From Lepidodermella squamata (Eukaryota; Gastrotricha), in the NCBI GenBank assembly GCA_047495785.1, contig JBLDXI010000029.1, positions 3,286,001 through 3,350,000 on the forward strand: 64,000 nucleotides of DNA, in the 5' to 3' direction. The notes beneath the pieces are model-generated. The model ran no database searches. It was not told the origin of the DNA and saw only the letters and a program-made list of their open reading frames with translations. A program made the position numbers and the translations under genes. This document shows, in pieces, positions 53,658 through 64,000 of the stretch (positions within the stretch are counted from its first letter, which is position 1; each line of letters opens with the position of its first letter).

Positions 53658-55043
53658 ATGTTCTCGAAAAATCATTTCGCATTGGCGACAAGCTCGATTT
53701 TAGCTATTATCATCATATTTTGCACGAAATATCCGTACCTTGTAAAGCCAACTTGGACGCGACGTGTGGAGCCGAAACTCATAAAAGCCCTCGAAAAATG
53801 CGACTTGCTTCACCAGAAATGGGAGATGAGCAATTTGGCAAAGAGCGCTTCATGCTTCTGCCGACAACGGGCTCACCTTTACGCCAGCAATTCGCTAATG
53901 AAATTAGCAATGAAGGCTCAACCTTTGATTACGACAATGCTCCATCAAACCGATATTCACGGCAATCACGCTATTTATATCACTCTGCTACCCAGTCGAA
54001 TAACGATTAACGGAACCCATTACGATGCAGCTGATCATTATATCAATTTGGCCTACCTAACGAAATGGCAGGTTACAACGAGAAGCGCGGAAAAAATTCG
54101 CTGCGAGGCAGTTTCTTCGACGCCTGAAACCAATACGAATTACGGGCCTATAATACTAAAATGCCCGATTTCAGGACAAGCTGCTGTAACAACACCACAA
54201 GATATTAGAATTTACAAGTCTGACTCTACATTCCTTTACAGTGGAGTTTTGTGTGAACAACCTTTGATTGTGGAAAAACCGGCTATGAATCTTACGATGT
54301 GTACTATGGTTAATTGGTACCACAAATCCCGTATTCCAGAATGGATCGAATATCACATGTTGATTGGATTTGAACATTTCGCGATCTACGTGAACGATGT
54401 AGATTATCTGGATTTTTTCGAGTTTTTGAAATATTACCTCGTAAGAGGCGTTATCACTTTGGTACCCTATGATTTCCACCTTAATTTTACCGAATTTCAC
54501 TTTCAACACGCCCAGATTAACGAATGCCTCCATTTGTGGAAGGGTCGGGCGAAATGGGTTGGTTCAATTGATTCCGATGAGTTTTTCGAGGTTTTCGACG
54601 GGAATTTCTTGGACAAAATGGAGTCCGTATACGCCGAAAACCCTTTAATAGGCGCAGTAGGATTTTGGACGCAATTTCACGGGAGAACGACAAATGCCAC
54701 GGAGGATCACATCGGGAAACACGTGATTTCCCACGTTGTTCGTGACTATACATTTCTACAATCGTTCGCAGAGTACTACACGAGGCAAAAAGGGCTGCTT
54801 AGGCTCGAAAATATAGTCTACAATCAAATACATCAAGTGCTTGAGGGTGGCGCCGTGAAATACTTGGACTCTTTTACAGAGGGCCGAATTGCGCATTTCA
54901 AAGACTTTTACGACAGGCCTATTAACCCGCCAGACCACCATAATCCAAACATTCCAACGGTTCGCAAGCGCTATGGCGATGTTATCGAACAGAATCTTAA
55001 AAAATTTGAGCAATTTTTGGCTCAGCAACTGAGAGCGATGTAG
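53658..55043 (+). CDS. Glycosyltransferase family 92 protein (GT92-d)
   Basis: A single exon of 461 residues, tandem copy of GT92-c. MFSKNHFALATSSILAIIII is the anchor start. Landmarks: SCFCRQRAHLYASNS, CTMVNWYHKSRIPEWIEYHM, FAIYVNDVDYLDF, LVPYDFHLNFTEFHFQ, WVGSIDSDEFFEVF and LEGGAVKYLDSFTEGRIAHF. The motif Asp-Ser-Asp-Glu-Phe is intact. Confidence 0.88.
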   Translation: MFSKNHFALATSSILAIIIIFCTKYPYLVKPTWTRRVEPKLIKALEKCDLLHQKWEMSNLAKSASCFCRQRAHLYASNSLMKLAMKAQPLITTMLHQTDIHGNHAIYITLLPSRITINGTHYDAADHYINLAYLTKWQVTTRSAEKIRCEAVSSTPETNTNYGPIILKCPISGQAAVTTPQDIRIYKSDSTFLYSGVLCEQPLIVEKPAMNLTMCTMVNWYHKSRIPEWIEYHMLIGFEHFAIYVNDVDYLDFFEFLKYYLVRGVITLVPYDFHLNFTEFHFQHAQINECLHLWKGRAKWVGSIDSDEFFEVFDGNFLDKMESVYAENPLIGAVGFWTQFHGRTTNATEDHIGKHVISHVVRDYTFLQSFAEYYTRQKGLLRLENIVYNQIHQVLEGGAVKYLDSFTEGRIAHFKDFYDRPINPPDHHNPNIPTVRKRYGDVIEQNLKKFEQFLAQQLRAM

Positions 55044-55377
55044 CGTCAACAGCTACCTGAGCTTTCAATTCTCTGAGCGTTACTCGGGTTTCTTTTTATA
55101 TGGAAGTAAAGTTATAGTGATGCCTTGCTTTTACCGAATCTGTTTTGATAATGAAGCAAGGATGCGCTAGTACAATAAAAGTGTATTGTTGTAACCTGTA
55201 TCCTGTAACCTATCTGCCGCGCTAAATACTGGATCGTGAATAACTTAGGCAAAAATAACTATGCTTATGCAACTGAACGGCATACGGCAAGAGGCTTGAC
55301 CTTTTATTAAGTTGAAGGATTAACCGTGTGAAATATTACGTTATTATGCTTTTTATACTACGACAGTACGTGTCGCA

Positions 55378-56706
55378 ATGTCACTACCATGCTTGTCCAT
55401 ACTGCTATCAATTATTTTCGTCCCATTTTTTATGATTAATTACGCAATTTTCTCAAATCGAAAATACGTAATGCCCAGGATGACCAAACACCTGGATCGC
55501 GTTCATTACATGCAAGCATTCAGAAATGGAGATATGGACTGTAAAACAATGGAAATTATTCGCATATCCCACAAATACGATTACGACGATGACAAGTATC
55601 GCGAAATTCGCGACTCAATAAATCCTGTATTCGATAAATCTTTAATTTGCGATAACTGCTTCAAACTCCCCGACGTAGACAAATACGGCTGGCCTCAAAG
55701 ATGCGATGACAGCGTAGAAATTTTCCTGGCTATCAGGTCTCCACCTCAACATTTCAAGCATCGGTATGCGATCAGAAATTCTTGGCTATTAAACCATTTG
55801 ATAACCAGCCCGAAAAACCGAATTCGCCACGCATTTTTCGTAGGCCTGCCGCCAGAAATTCGCTGGGAAAAATCGAATTTTGCGCGACTTATTCGGCTGA
55901 AACAATTCTGTGAATTATACAACAGTTGTCGCTACAACGAACCAGAATTTGCGGGGAAGACTAACATCAGCTCTGTCCATATGAAAAATTACTACGCCGC
56001 TGAGAGAAGTCGGGAAAATTACGACAAATTCATCAAATCAACGGCTTATTACCGAAATTTACCGTCGAAAAAGCTGTTCGATCTAATGTTGGGAGAAGCC
56101 GTCTCGAAGAACGATATGGTTTTGAATGAAAATTACGATGATTTTCCTGGGAATGCTCTTAACAAAAGCCTGTCAGCTATGCTTTGGTCGCGGAAATTCT
56201 GCGGAAATTCGAGATTTGTCGTTCTCATTGATGACAATGTATTTCTGTTCCCCGATCGTTTGCGTTTGTTATTGGATCGATTTTCAAATGAAAAGCTATT
56301 CATGGCTGGGAATAGAGTCAGCAGTGTAATTGACCATTTTTCCAAGCCATTTTACGTTATGGGGTCAGATAGTGTTGATTCATTACTTAGCGTCATTCCC
56401 AACCTTAATATCGAGCTTTTATCGAAGAATTCGACTGAAAATGTGATAATCACAGGATTCGCAAGGTCTTTAGCCAGAATAGAAGATCGTCACATTTGCC
56501 ATTTTTCTGTTGGATCTCATGCGTGGCGGACAGTTCAGTACCATGAAATCGAGCCATGGGTTGTAGCAACATTGTCAAATCCAAAAAATTCGCTGTTCAT
56601 CTCTCGGTCTATTTACAACCCGCATAGCCCGAAAAATGACCGGAGGAATCTGGAGCGAGCCCTTGCGACTAACTTGAGCCTACCATTTTACCCTGAAATT
56701 CCTTAA
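55378..56706 (+). CDS. Divergent GT31 glycosyltransferase
   Basis: A single exon of 442 residues with a type II anchor (LSILLSIIFVPFFMINYAIF) and a long stem. GT31 features are RYAIRNSWL, IRHAFFVGLPPE, MVLNENYDDFPGNALNKSLS, then the DxD-region RFVVLIDDNVFLFPDRL and a NVIITGFARS late motif. The third Asp of the usual DDD is Asn. It differs clearly from the three local galactosyltransferase-like genes and may have another specificity. AATAAA lies about 15 bases after the stop. Confidence 0.75.
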   Translation: MSLPCLSILLSIIFVPFFMINYAIFSNRKYVMPRMTKHLDRVHYMQAFRNGDMDCKTMEIIRISHKYDYDDDKYREIRDSINPVFDKSLICDNCFKLPDVDKYGWPQRCDDSVEIFLAIRSPPQHFKHRYAIRNSWLLNHLITSPKNRIRHAFFVGLPPEIRWEKSNFARLIRLKQFCELYNSCRYNEPEFAGKTNISSVHMKNYYAAERSRENYDKFIKSTAYYRNLPSKKLFDLMLGEAVSKNDMVLNENYDDFPGNALNKSLSAMLWSRKFCGNSRFVVLIDDNVFLFPDRLRLLLDRFSNEKLFMAGNRVSSVIDHFSKPFYVMGSDSVDSLLSVIPNLNIELLSKNSTENVIITGFARSLARIEDRHICHFSVGSHAWRTVQYHEIEPWVVATLSNPKNSLFISRSIYNPHSPKNDRRNLERALATNLSLPFYPEIP

Positions 56707-57037
56707 TTACTAGTATTTTTCAATAAAAGTGAATTGCTACCTCCGATTCGGCATTTTTTGTTCAATTTCAATTTCTAAATTGTCCCAAAGTAATAAGCTT
56801 TGGCGCGAGTTTCAAATTCACATCAAAATGTTAATTCGGACACACCTCATTGAACAGAAGTGGGAGAGGATTAGAAGCTCGTAATCCTCCGCAGACACAA
56901 TGTGACACGTGTGCGGAGCAGTTTCGTTATGTTAACAATAACAACAAATGGTTCCCTTGTTTGATGCTTTTTAAGGCCTTGAAATGTATGGAATCATCAT
57001 CAGTTGAACCGCTTTGAAAATCCTTCTTCTATAAATC

Positions 57038-57514
57038 ATGAATTGCTTAGTGATTGCCTTGATCATTCTCGGCTGCGTCTCCCTAGCAACCGCCCATCGC
57101 GGCCTTGGTGGTTTGCTCGCCCAACTCAATCACCGAAACAACTCTGGCGGCGGTACTGCTGGTTCTGGCGGCATGCAGTTCAAGTACCAATACATCGGCA
57201 ATCGGTTCAACTTCACAGCGGCTAACGCTCAATGTCGCACGCTGAACGGCATGCTGGCCGTGATTACGAGTTCGTCGCAGAATGAAGCCATCAACAAGGT
57301 CATTCAAGGCAACTGGGTTTGGATTGGCTTGTCGCGTGACAACTCAGCCTGGAAGTGGATCAACGGCCGGTCGATCAGTTCGACGTCGTATTCAGCCTGG
57401 GCGCCTGGCCAGCCGCAGAATGCGGGATCGTCCGGGTGTGCCTACTACAGCAACCTTCAGTGGTACGATACTTATTGCAGTCGTGACATGTTCCCGCTAT
57501 GCCAAATACCGTGA
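57038..57514 (+). CDS. Secreted C-type lectin 1
   Basis: A single exon of 158 residues: signal peptide MNCLVIALIILGCVSLATA, a Gly/Ser linker (NNSGGGTAGSGG), then one C-type lectin domain with NFTAANAQCRTLNGMLAVIT, NWVWIGLSRDNSAWKWINGR, APGQPQN and GCAYY...LQWYDTYCSRDMFPLCQIP. The sugar-choosing triplet is QPQ, not EPN or QPD, and WND is WYD, so calcium-dependent sugar binding is uncertain. AATAAA lies about 50 bases after the stop. Paralogous to 58835. Confidence 0.85.
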   Translation: MNCLVIALIILGCVSLATAHRGLGGLLAQLNHRNNSGGGTAGSGGMQFKYQYIGNRFNFTAANAQCRTLNGMLAVITSSSQNEAINKVIQGNWVWIGLSRDNSAWKWINGRSISSTSYSAWAPGQPQNAGSSGCAYYSNLQWYDTYCSRDMFPLCQIP

Positions 57515-58834
57515 TTTTACAGAAAACAAGCTATTACTTACCGTTTTTGTTGAGACTTTGTTCAATAAAATAGCTCCATGATGTTGGATTTTGGGTTTTT
57601 CGTGTTAACGCATTCAAACTATCAGGAATCATGAGTAAAGATTCGGAAATGTTTAATCTTACAAATGTTCATCATTGGCAGCAGAATTTACTAATCAGTA
57701 TCATAAAAGGAAAGCTAGCAGCCCTACATCGAAAATTAAGTTTGATAAAATAGGAAATATTTGTTTTCATGATAATTCATGAAGTGCAGAGAAACTTCAA
57801 GTTGTAGGACAAATAGCAACTGAACTCTTGAAAAAATCGCCATCAATATTGCAGAAATAGTAATTTAAATGCTGCCTGCACTCAATACTGCCGAGATCAG
57901 CAAGCACAGTGACGCCAAAATTGCCGCGTCTCAAGATAAAATCCAACAATAGCTGAATTGTTGTCTGTTGTCTTCGAGGATGGTTAGGTAAATTAGGACA
58001 GTATGCGAAAAATGAGCCAATTTTGCCGTAAGAATGACTACTTTCTATTTTCAGATGTTTTTAAGACGCAATTTTGGCGTCTCTATGAGTTTCGACCAGA
58101 GAACTCGAAATAATACTGGGAATGGATACTCGTGCGAGCGAAGCGAGAATATTTGGGAGAAATGATGGTCCAAAAGCTTTAAAGATTGTTTCGCAAATCA
58201 AAAGGGTAACCCCTTTGAAAATTTTCAACGAGAGTCACATAATCTGGGGGCCATTGACGTGTTTGCCTAAGCGAAAGTCCGTCAGTGATCGGAAAGAAAG
58301 GATAAAGTATAAATTTTCATTTCATTTTCTTATCTATCGCAATCCAATTATTTGCCGTGTCTTTTCAAGTTTGAAATTGTGAACTATACGCTTTCAGATT
58401 ACATGCTTGTAATGTAACTTTCTGTTAAGTTTCAAAATTAAACACTTTTGAAAATTGAAAACTTTGTCTTCCAGGCAGAAATATTACTAGTCTTTCCAGA
58501 TAGGAATAAGAAATGGGAGCAGATGATTGTCCAAATTTATCAAGTTTCAATTCACTCTTCAATGATTTGCTTAGCGTAACATTGATAAACATAGCGAACA
58601 GAAAAGTTTACCTTTGTAGCCAGCCAAAATGACCTTGGTCAGGTGACCAGAGGAACCCAATGTGAGACGCGTCACAGGTTGAAACCAAAATTTCCATTGT
58701 TTACATACACAACCTCTGGTGCAATTTTCCGATTCCAATAACTGTATATAGGCCGAAGGTTAAATCATTTTTGCATTTAAAAGCAATCATTTCCTATTCT
58801 CACTTCAATTTTTCGAAAGTTAACTCATTCAATA
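57515..58834. other. Intergenic stretch between lectin genes
   Basis: AT-rich, short chance frames only. The last 100 bases probably contain the promoter of lectin 2 (TATATAGGCCG near 58745). Confidence 0.4.
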
Positions 58835-59377
58835 ATGAAGTTTCTGATTATTTTTGCCGTTGTTGCTACAACAGTTTCCGCGAACTGGTTTGGCGATCAC
58901 TTTGGCGGAGGCCAGTTTGGTGGCGGTCATCATCACGGCGGCGGTCATCATCAATACCCAGGTGGCGGTGGTGGTAACAATTTTCAAAATCAAGGCAATT
59001 ACGGCAATTACGGCAATTACCAAGGCGGTGGCAATAATCAGTACAGGTACCAATACATCGCTAACAGCTTCAACTTCACGGCCGCCATTACGCAATGCCG
59101 AACCCTGGGCGGATACCTGGCCGTCATCACTAATCCGTCACAGAACAGTGCTATCGGTTCAGTAGCTGGCAGCAACTGGGTTTGGATCGGCCTTTCGCAC
59201 AACAACTCGGCCTGGCATTGGCTCAATGGTCACAGTTTGAACTCGAACTCGTTCACGGCTTGGGCGTCTGGTCAGCCGAACAGCGGGACAGCTTCTGGTT
59301 GTGCCTATTTCAACAACATGGAGTGGTATGACACGTATTGCAGCCGCGACATGTACCCGTTATGCCAGATTCCGTAA
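58835..59377 (+). CDS. Secreted C-type lectin 2 with His/Gly-rich arm
   Basis: A single exon of 180 residues: signal peptide MKFLIIFAVVATTVSA, then a low-complexity arm rich in Gly, His, Asn and Tyr (GGGHHHGGGHHQYPGG and repeats of GNYGNY), then one C-type lectin domain with NFTAAITQCRTLGGYLAVIT, NWVWIGLSHNNSAWHWLNGH, ASGQPNS and MEWYDTYCSRDMYPLCQIP. The triplet is QPN. The arm could bind metal ions or help self-association (inference). Near-identical layout to lectin 1. Confidence 0.85.
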   Translation: MKFLIIFAVVATTVSANWFGDHFGGGQFGGGHHHGGGHHQYPGGGGGNNFQNQGNYGNYGNYQGGGNNQYRYQYIANSFNFTAAITQCRTLGGYLAVITNPSQNSAIGSVAGSNWVWIGLSHNNSAWHWLNGHSLNSNSFTAWASGQPNSGTASGCAYFNNMEWYDTYCSRDMYPLCQIP

Positions 59378-59961
59378 AAACAAGATTTCCTACATGCACT
59401 TAACCTATATCTCTGTGTTTTTTTGCGATTTTGTTGAATAAAAAAATGATTTTAAACGGGTTTTCTTGAATTTGAGTGCGTAAAACTGCTTTTAAAAATT
59501 CATTCCAAATTGTGTAAAGAGAGTTGAGTGAAAATTGAGCAAGATTATTCAGGGACAAAACTAATGCTGAACATTTAAATTAAGGAGGAATTTTCAAAAA
59601 TTCTGGTTTGGAAAATTTCTGTGCGCAAAGTAGGAACCTCGAACCTCAAACCAGATAGCGAAGTATGACAGCAGAACTGTTTAGAATAAGGCAAATCGAT
59701 ATAAGGTTCCCCCTTCGGTCTTTGACTGACTTCACCGGTCAGGGATGATCTTAACCATCCCTAGTGGTACATCGCTCTCTGCCTCGAGCTAGGGGGCATT
59801 AGTTTTATGACCAAAATGTCCCCACCAATCATTGGATTTTTCCGATTTTCCACCTGCCTTGTTTTGGATCTTCGTTTTCTTTGTTTAGACTTGAAATGAG
59901 CTCTGAATTAGCTTGAATTAAATTTATTCAGTTTTGCTTTCACAGCTCTAGCTTTCAATGG
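59378..59961. other. Intergenic stretch
   Basis: Contains the 3' end of lectin 2 (AATAAAAAAA near 59437) and AT-rich spacer; nothing else recognised. Confidence 0.4.
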
Positions 59962-61705
59962 CTAGAATATCGAAAGCATTTTACAAAAAATGTACGTATC
60001 CACAAAAATTACTAGAAGGGCCGTTATGCCGAAGAACATGGCATCAACAAAACGAATAAGGGTCATTCCCATGACGCCTGTCATGATTTTTTGCTGAAAT
60101 GTAACCTGATTCGCCAGTTCGTTGGCTATCAGCGTGTACGTTGTACACAGAACAGAGGCAGCCTGATGGCAGACAACAATAAGAAGCGTGTACGGGATCT
60201 GGCTCGAGTTCGGTATCATATTGCTGATGATGGATTGGTAAACAGAGAAGGCTAGGACTACAGTGCCGCAAAATGCCGGCCTATCAGGTGCGTCGGGTTG
60301 GAGGAACCCGCAGGCGAAGAGGAGAATTGTGAGAAACATACAGGGCAGAAAGATGTTGATAACATAGAGCGAGGAGCGTCGTTTAAGGTGCAGTGAAAAA
60401 GCTCCACGATCGAAAAATACCGTCGGTTCGTCAGTGTAAGCGATCTGAAGTTTCGAGGATTCGATGCCCTCCAGGGTCCAAACGTCCATCTCTGTAATGA
60501 ATCGACCATCCGATTCGGTCATAACGGCAAACGATACAGAATCAATTTTCGTGTGTTTTATACTCAGAGCCATTTCGAAATTGAATGTACAGTTCTGCTC
60601 ATCGAACGGAAAATTGATCAACCTAAACAAGCAATATAAATTTTTTGTTCATCGAAGATAGTATGACCGTTAACAAGTGAGAAGTGGGGTTTGGCAAAAA
60701 TGGCAAAAAGTGTGTCAACTTGGAGCGGAAACATTCTTGGATTCCAGATGTTCTTACTCGGCTTTTCTTAGGGATTCAAAATTCAGACGTCCAGGAGGCT
60801 CCCATCCACCTTAAAAGACCTAAAGTGTCGTAGAAAAGGCTTATCGATTCAGGTTGACGCGGACTAGCTTGATTCTATCAAAACTTGTTCGAATATTGCC
60901 AACAAGATTCTCAACCTCAGATTAGCCGAAAATGCCGACAGCGCATAAGAAAGTAACATCAGAATTTATTGCGCGACTAATTATTAATTGATGCAATAAA
61001 ACCTCATTTTTTAAGGGCGCATTTTTTCGAAATCAGCGATTTTCACCCGTAAACTTTGAAGCCCACTTTCTCAGCGACCCTGATGACTATCAACCTCTGT
61101 TTGATATCATTAGACTCCTCATTCAGTGATCTTGAAAGCGGCATCAAAATCTCACGGTGACAAAATTTTGCCAAGCCCATTTTTCGCATGTTAACTATCA
61201 TAATATGGGATATGACCAACTCTAAGGGACATTTTGCTGAGACGTATCCATCGGCGAGAAACGAAACTGTTCCATCATGAGAGTATCGGACATGGCCCCG
61301 GTCGAATAGACGTTGCAGGTACATGTCATCTTCAGAATTCATCAGTTGAACGACCGGGTGCCAGGTTGCGGCTGTGTCCATGGAAAACCACGTTACGCCG
61401 CCCCAGTCTGAGATGTTCCACCGGACACACGGATGTTGCCAGTAGAGTGTCAGCTCAGCTGTGACGCCGACAGTTTCTGTTTGTTCGATCAGCTCGCGGA
61501 AGTAGGTTGGCTCGAATTCTAGGTCGACCGTTATCGGGCCGCATGAATTGCGCGGGATCGTCCGTTCAAATATGTCGCATTGCACGTGAAACTGCCGCCT
61601 GAGTCGCGATTCTGTTGGCGAGAATATATTATCGTTATCTTGGGCTAGCCTAGAGGCAGCCAGCGACAAAGTTAGAACAAATCTATAGATAACCATGTCA
61701 TCCAT
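59962..61705 (-). CDS. Orphan Cys-loop ligand-gated ion channel subunit
   Basis: Exons 61705-61221 and 60622-59962 join in phase to 381 residues. MDDMVIYRFVLTLSLAASRL is the signal peptide; an upstream in-frame ATG exists at 61756. The ectodomain has ELTLYWQHPCVRWN, TAATWHPVVQLMN and, across the splice, the Cys-loop CPLELINFPFDEQNC with the exact 13-residue spacing. Four membrane helices follow (SLYVINIFLPCMFLTILLF; PAFCGTVVLAFSVYQSIISN; YTLLIVVCHQAASVLCTTYT; FGITALLVIFVDTYIF). The M1-M2 link lacks the GEK of cation or PAR of anion channels, loop C lacks the vicinal CC, and the M3-M4 loop is very short. Ligand and ion choice are unknown. Confidence 0.8.
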
Positions 61706-62004
61706 TTTTAGTCGATCTGAGCATAGGGATTCTTGGCTAGCATGTAGAAGGGTCATTGGGGAAGTCACTACTTCAGCACCATTTCGGATGCTGCGATACG
61801 CGCTCTAAGTCGTAGGCTAATATTTGTTCTTTGTATAGTTGACATCCGAGTTGAAGATCGATAGCAGATAATATAAAACAGGGTGATCTGATTTCTATTA
61901 TTAACTGGCAATTGGCAGCGCATTATAAACTGAAGAAGATTAATTTGGGTCACGTGACCAACGCAAAACTGCGAAAAAATTCCCATTTCAGGCAACCCGT
62001 CATA

Positions 62005-62147
62005 TCAGCAAATGCCCTAAACAGCAAACGCGACGAAACAGCAAATGCGACAAAATAGCAACTTTTTCAGCTTGCGACATAACAGCAGAAAAATGGTACG
62101 AAATAACAAATTTGCTGTTTAGTCGCATTTGCTGTTTTAGCGTCGTT
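62005..62147. repeat. Foldback of AACAGCAAATGCGAC words
   Basis: Units like AACAGCAAATGCGACAAA are repeated on the left (about 62020-62055) and inverted on the right (TTTGCTGTTTAGTCGCATTT, about 62109-62147). It resembles in style the CAGTGACA foldback in the SMC6-like gene. Confidence 0.55.
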
Positions 62148-62345
62148 CTTTTTTCACTCTCAGTCGTTGGAGAATTTTCTGAATATTATTTAGGTATCAC
62201 AACCGCCGCCACGTTATTCGAAAGTAGCCCTTTGATATTTTCATTTATAAAATACAAAAACAATTAGAGTTCGTGAATCACATAAGGATTGTTCTTCCAC
62301 TTCCGCGCATAACTACTCTCGTTGGTCTATTTTATATAAGCAGGT

Positions 62346-64000
62346 ATGGCCTCATCTAATAGCATGTTAACCTTACTATTTTGGGGCATTTCTATCATAC
62401 CGATAGCGTATTTATTTAATTGTTTTGTTGCGGATATCGAGAGAGGTTTATCGAAGCCCTCTAAGCCGGATCGCCGTGAACCTCAATACACTGTCGATCT
62501 AACAATTTTCAATCATGAAATACCAGAACATAGCGCTGAATTATGTCCAGCATATCCATTTGCCGATGGAAAAATTCCGAAAATTCTCAACAAAAATGGT
62601 GAGAAATTCTAAATCATTCAAATTAAAACATTATTGGCTTATAATTTCTAAGTTAGATAATGAAAAAAACCAAGATAAATTATATTGAATCCTATTTCAA
62701 TCCTAATATATTTATTGTCAATTCATCATTTTTGATAATTTATTAAATTTTGAAAATATTTTGAAAAACTTCGAATTTTCCCTAATTATATCCATTAGAA
62801 TTGGAGACATTTTCTGTTCCGAGTATGGATGAAATCGAAGGTCAGAATATCGATGTCAAAATGGGCGGTCATTATTGGCCCCCTAATTGCCGCACGCTAG
62901 AAAGCGTCGCCTTAATATTACCCTATCGAAATCGCGAAAAAAACCTGCGCGCTTTTCTATCAATCATGCACCCGCTGCTACAACGCCAACGCCTTCACTA
63001 CGCCATTATCATCGTCGAACAGCTTGATGACGAGCCGTTCAACAGAGGCGCTTTGCTCAACCTTGGCTTCGACGTGGCGATGCGGCTCTTCAATTGGACC
63101 TGTGTCATTTTTCATGATATTGACAAGGTGCCTTATGATGAGCGGCAGGATTACGGGTGTCCGAAGCCAGGTCACGTTCGCCACATGGCCCAGTTTCAGG
63201 ACAGATTCAACGGATGGTAAATCAACCTGAAATTCATTTCAAATATTTTCGAAATTATTCTTATATTTTGAAGGATTTTATGATTTCTCGGTGTGATCTT
63301 TTTGCACAAATTATGAATCATCACTTTGCAAAAAGTGCAGCGATGATTCATAATTATTAGCTCTTGTTCACACACAGTTTATGATTCATTCACATCTCCT
63401 AATTTATTTTGAAAATTTTGAAAACTCCACAAAAATTTCATATGAAATTTTGAATTTTATGACATTATCAAATTATCGAATTTTTTAAAAATAATTTGTT
63501 CGTTTTTATCCAGGCTTTGGAGAGATGGATTTTTCGGTGGAGTGAACGCTATTCGATCCGATGATGTTCGGCGCATGAATGGCTTCAGCAATATTTATTT
63601 CGGCTACGGTTTCGAAGACGATGAAATGCTGGCTCGTTGTACGGCAGCTGGTCTCAAAATTTGTAAAAATTTTCACTTTTTCAATAAATTCCATTTTTAC
63701 GCTTCAATTATTTTCAGATAGAGAACACCCTGTTGTAGCCACGTTTGGAAATTTCGAACATTCGGACAAGCCAAATACAGCCTTCGATAAGTTGGTCGAA
63801 GCAGTTCTTAATTTAATTATATCTTTCAAATATTTTCCGCTTCAGTGAATTTCTACTGGACAGCATTGACGCTAGAATAGCTCACGATGGCCTGACGTCA
63901 CTTGGCATCTATGATTTCAACACTTCGGTCGAATTCAAGCCCCTTTACACAAGAATAACTGTTAAATTGAATGCTACATCGATGTTCAAGGTTAGGAAAA
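62346..64000 (+). CDS. B4GALT: Beta-1,4-galactosyltransferase (GT7), 3' end outside window
   Basis: Exons 62346-62598, 62799-63216, 63514-63662, 63718-63790 and 63847 onward join in phase. The anchor is MLTLLFWGISIIPIAYLF. GT7 motifs are all present: LPYRNREKNLRAFL, PFNRGALLNLGFD, the DxD-type IFHDIDKVPYDERQDYGC, WRDGFFGGVNAIRSDDVRRM, FGYGFEDDEMLAR and the metal-binding His region GNFEHSDKPN, then RIAHDGLTSLGIY and YTRITVKLN. The enzyme transfers galactose (in some invertebrates GalNAc) to GlcNAc in the Golgi. The reading frame is still open at the window edge. Confidence 0.9.

Larger units (their letters stand above)
51440..55050 (+). repeat. Tandem duplication of a GT92 gene
   Basis: About 1.6-2.0 kb units, 51440-53060 and 53450-55050, each hold one GT92 gene and its 5' flank. 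Coding identity is high over long stretches (for example around the DEFFEVFDGNF region), so the duplication is recent compared with the other GT92 copies. Confidence 0.75.

Overview
This is a eukaryotic, animal window. Genes are split by phase-conserved GT-AG introns whose acceptors are often T-rich (TTTTCAG or TTTCCAG), coding DNA is GC-richer than the very AT-rich spacers, and AATAAA signals follow many stops. The gene content (prolyl 4-hydroxylase, several GT92 and GT31 glycosyltransferases, METTL24/FkbM-type methyltransferases, C-type lectins, a Cys-loop channel, an ankyrin/SOCS protein) fits an ecdysozoan, most likely a nematode. I cannot name the species from sequence alone.

Layout. 1-4.9 kb: no convincing gene; a hairpin, a hAT-type MITE with a perfect 8-bp target duplication, and a foldback element with two divergent tRNA-like modules. 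4.9-8.1 kb: collagen prolyl 4-hydroxylase alpha subunit (minus). 10.3-13.7 kb: a five-exon 359-residue SMC6-like protein with both head halves but no coiled coil or hinge; its introns hold a second tRNA-pair TIR element and a foldback of CAGTGACA words. 14.5-17.1 kb: ankyrin/SOCS-box protein. 17.4-22.2 kb: tandem duplication of a small PPxY membrane protein, cut by two TIR elements, with an orphan first exon of the next gene. 24.9-30.5 kb: three LamG-like secreted proteins plus small secreted or membrane proteins. 31.1-33.2 kb: two paralogous ~68-residue membrane proteins around a cysteine-rich secreted protein.

33.3-56.7 kb is a dense glycosylation cluster: four METTL24/FkbM-like type II membrane methyltransferases, four GT92 genes, three beta-1,3-galactosyltransferase-like GT31 genes, a fourth divergent GT31 gene and a fucosyltransferase-like gene. 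It is followed by two C-type lectins (57.0-59.4 kb), an orphan Cys-loop receptor subunit (60-61.7 kb) and a beta-1,4-galactosyltransferase that runs off the right edge (62.3-64 kb).

How the genes may work together (inference): GT92, GT31, GT7 and FUT-like enzymes could build Gal/Fuc-rich secretory glycans and the membrane methyltransferases could O-methylate sugars, a combination known from nematode glycans; the lectins and LamG proteins may be readers of such glycans. Transposon activity is high: one hAT element splits the first coding exon of a galactosyltransferase gene.
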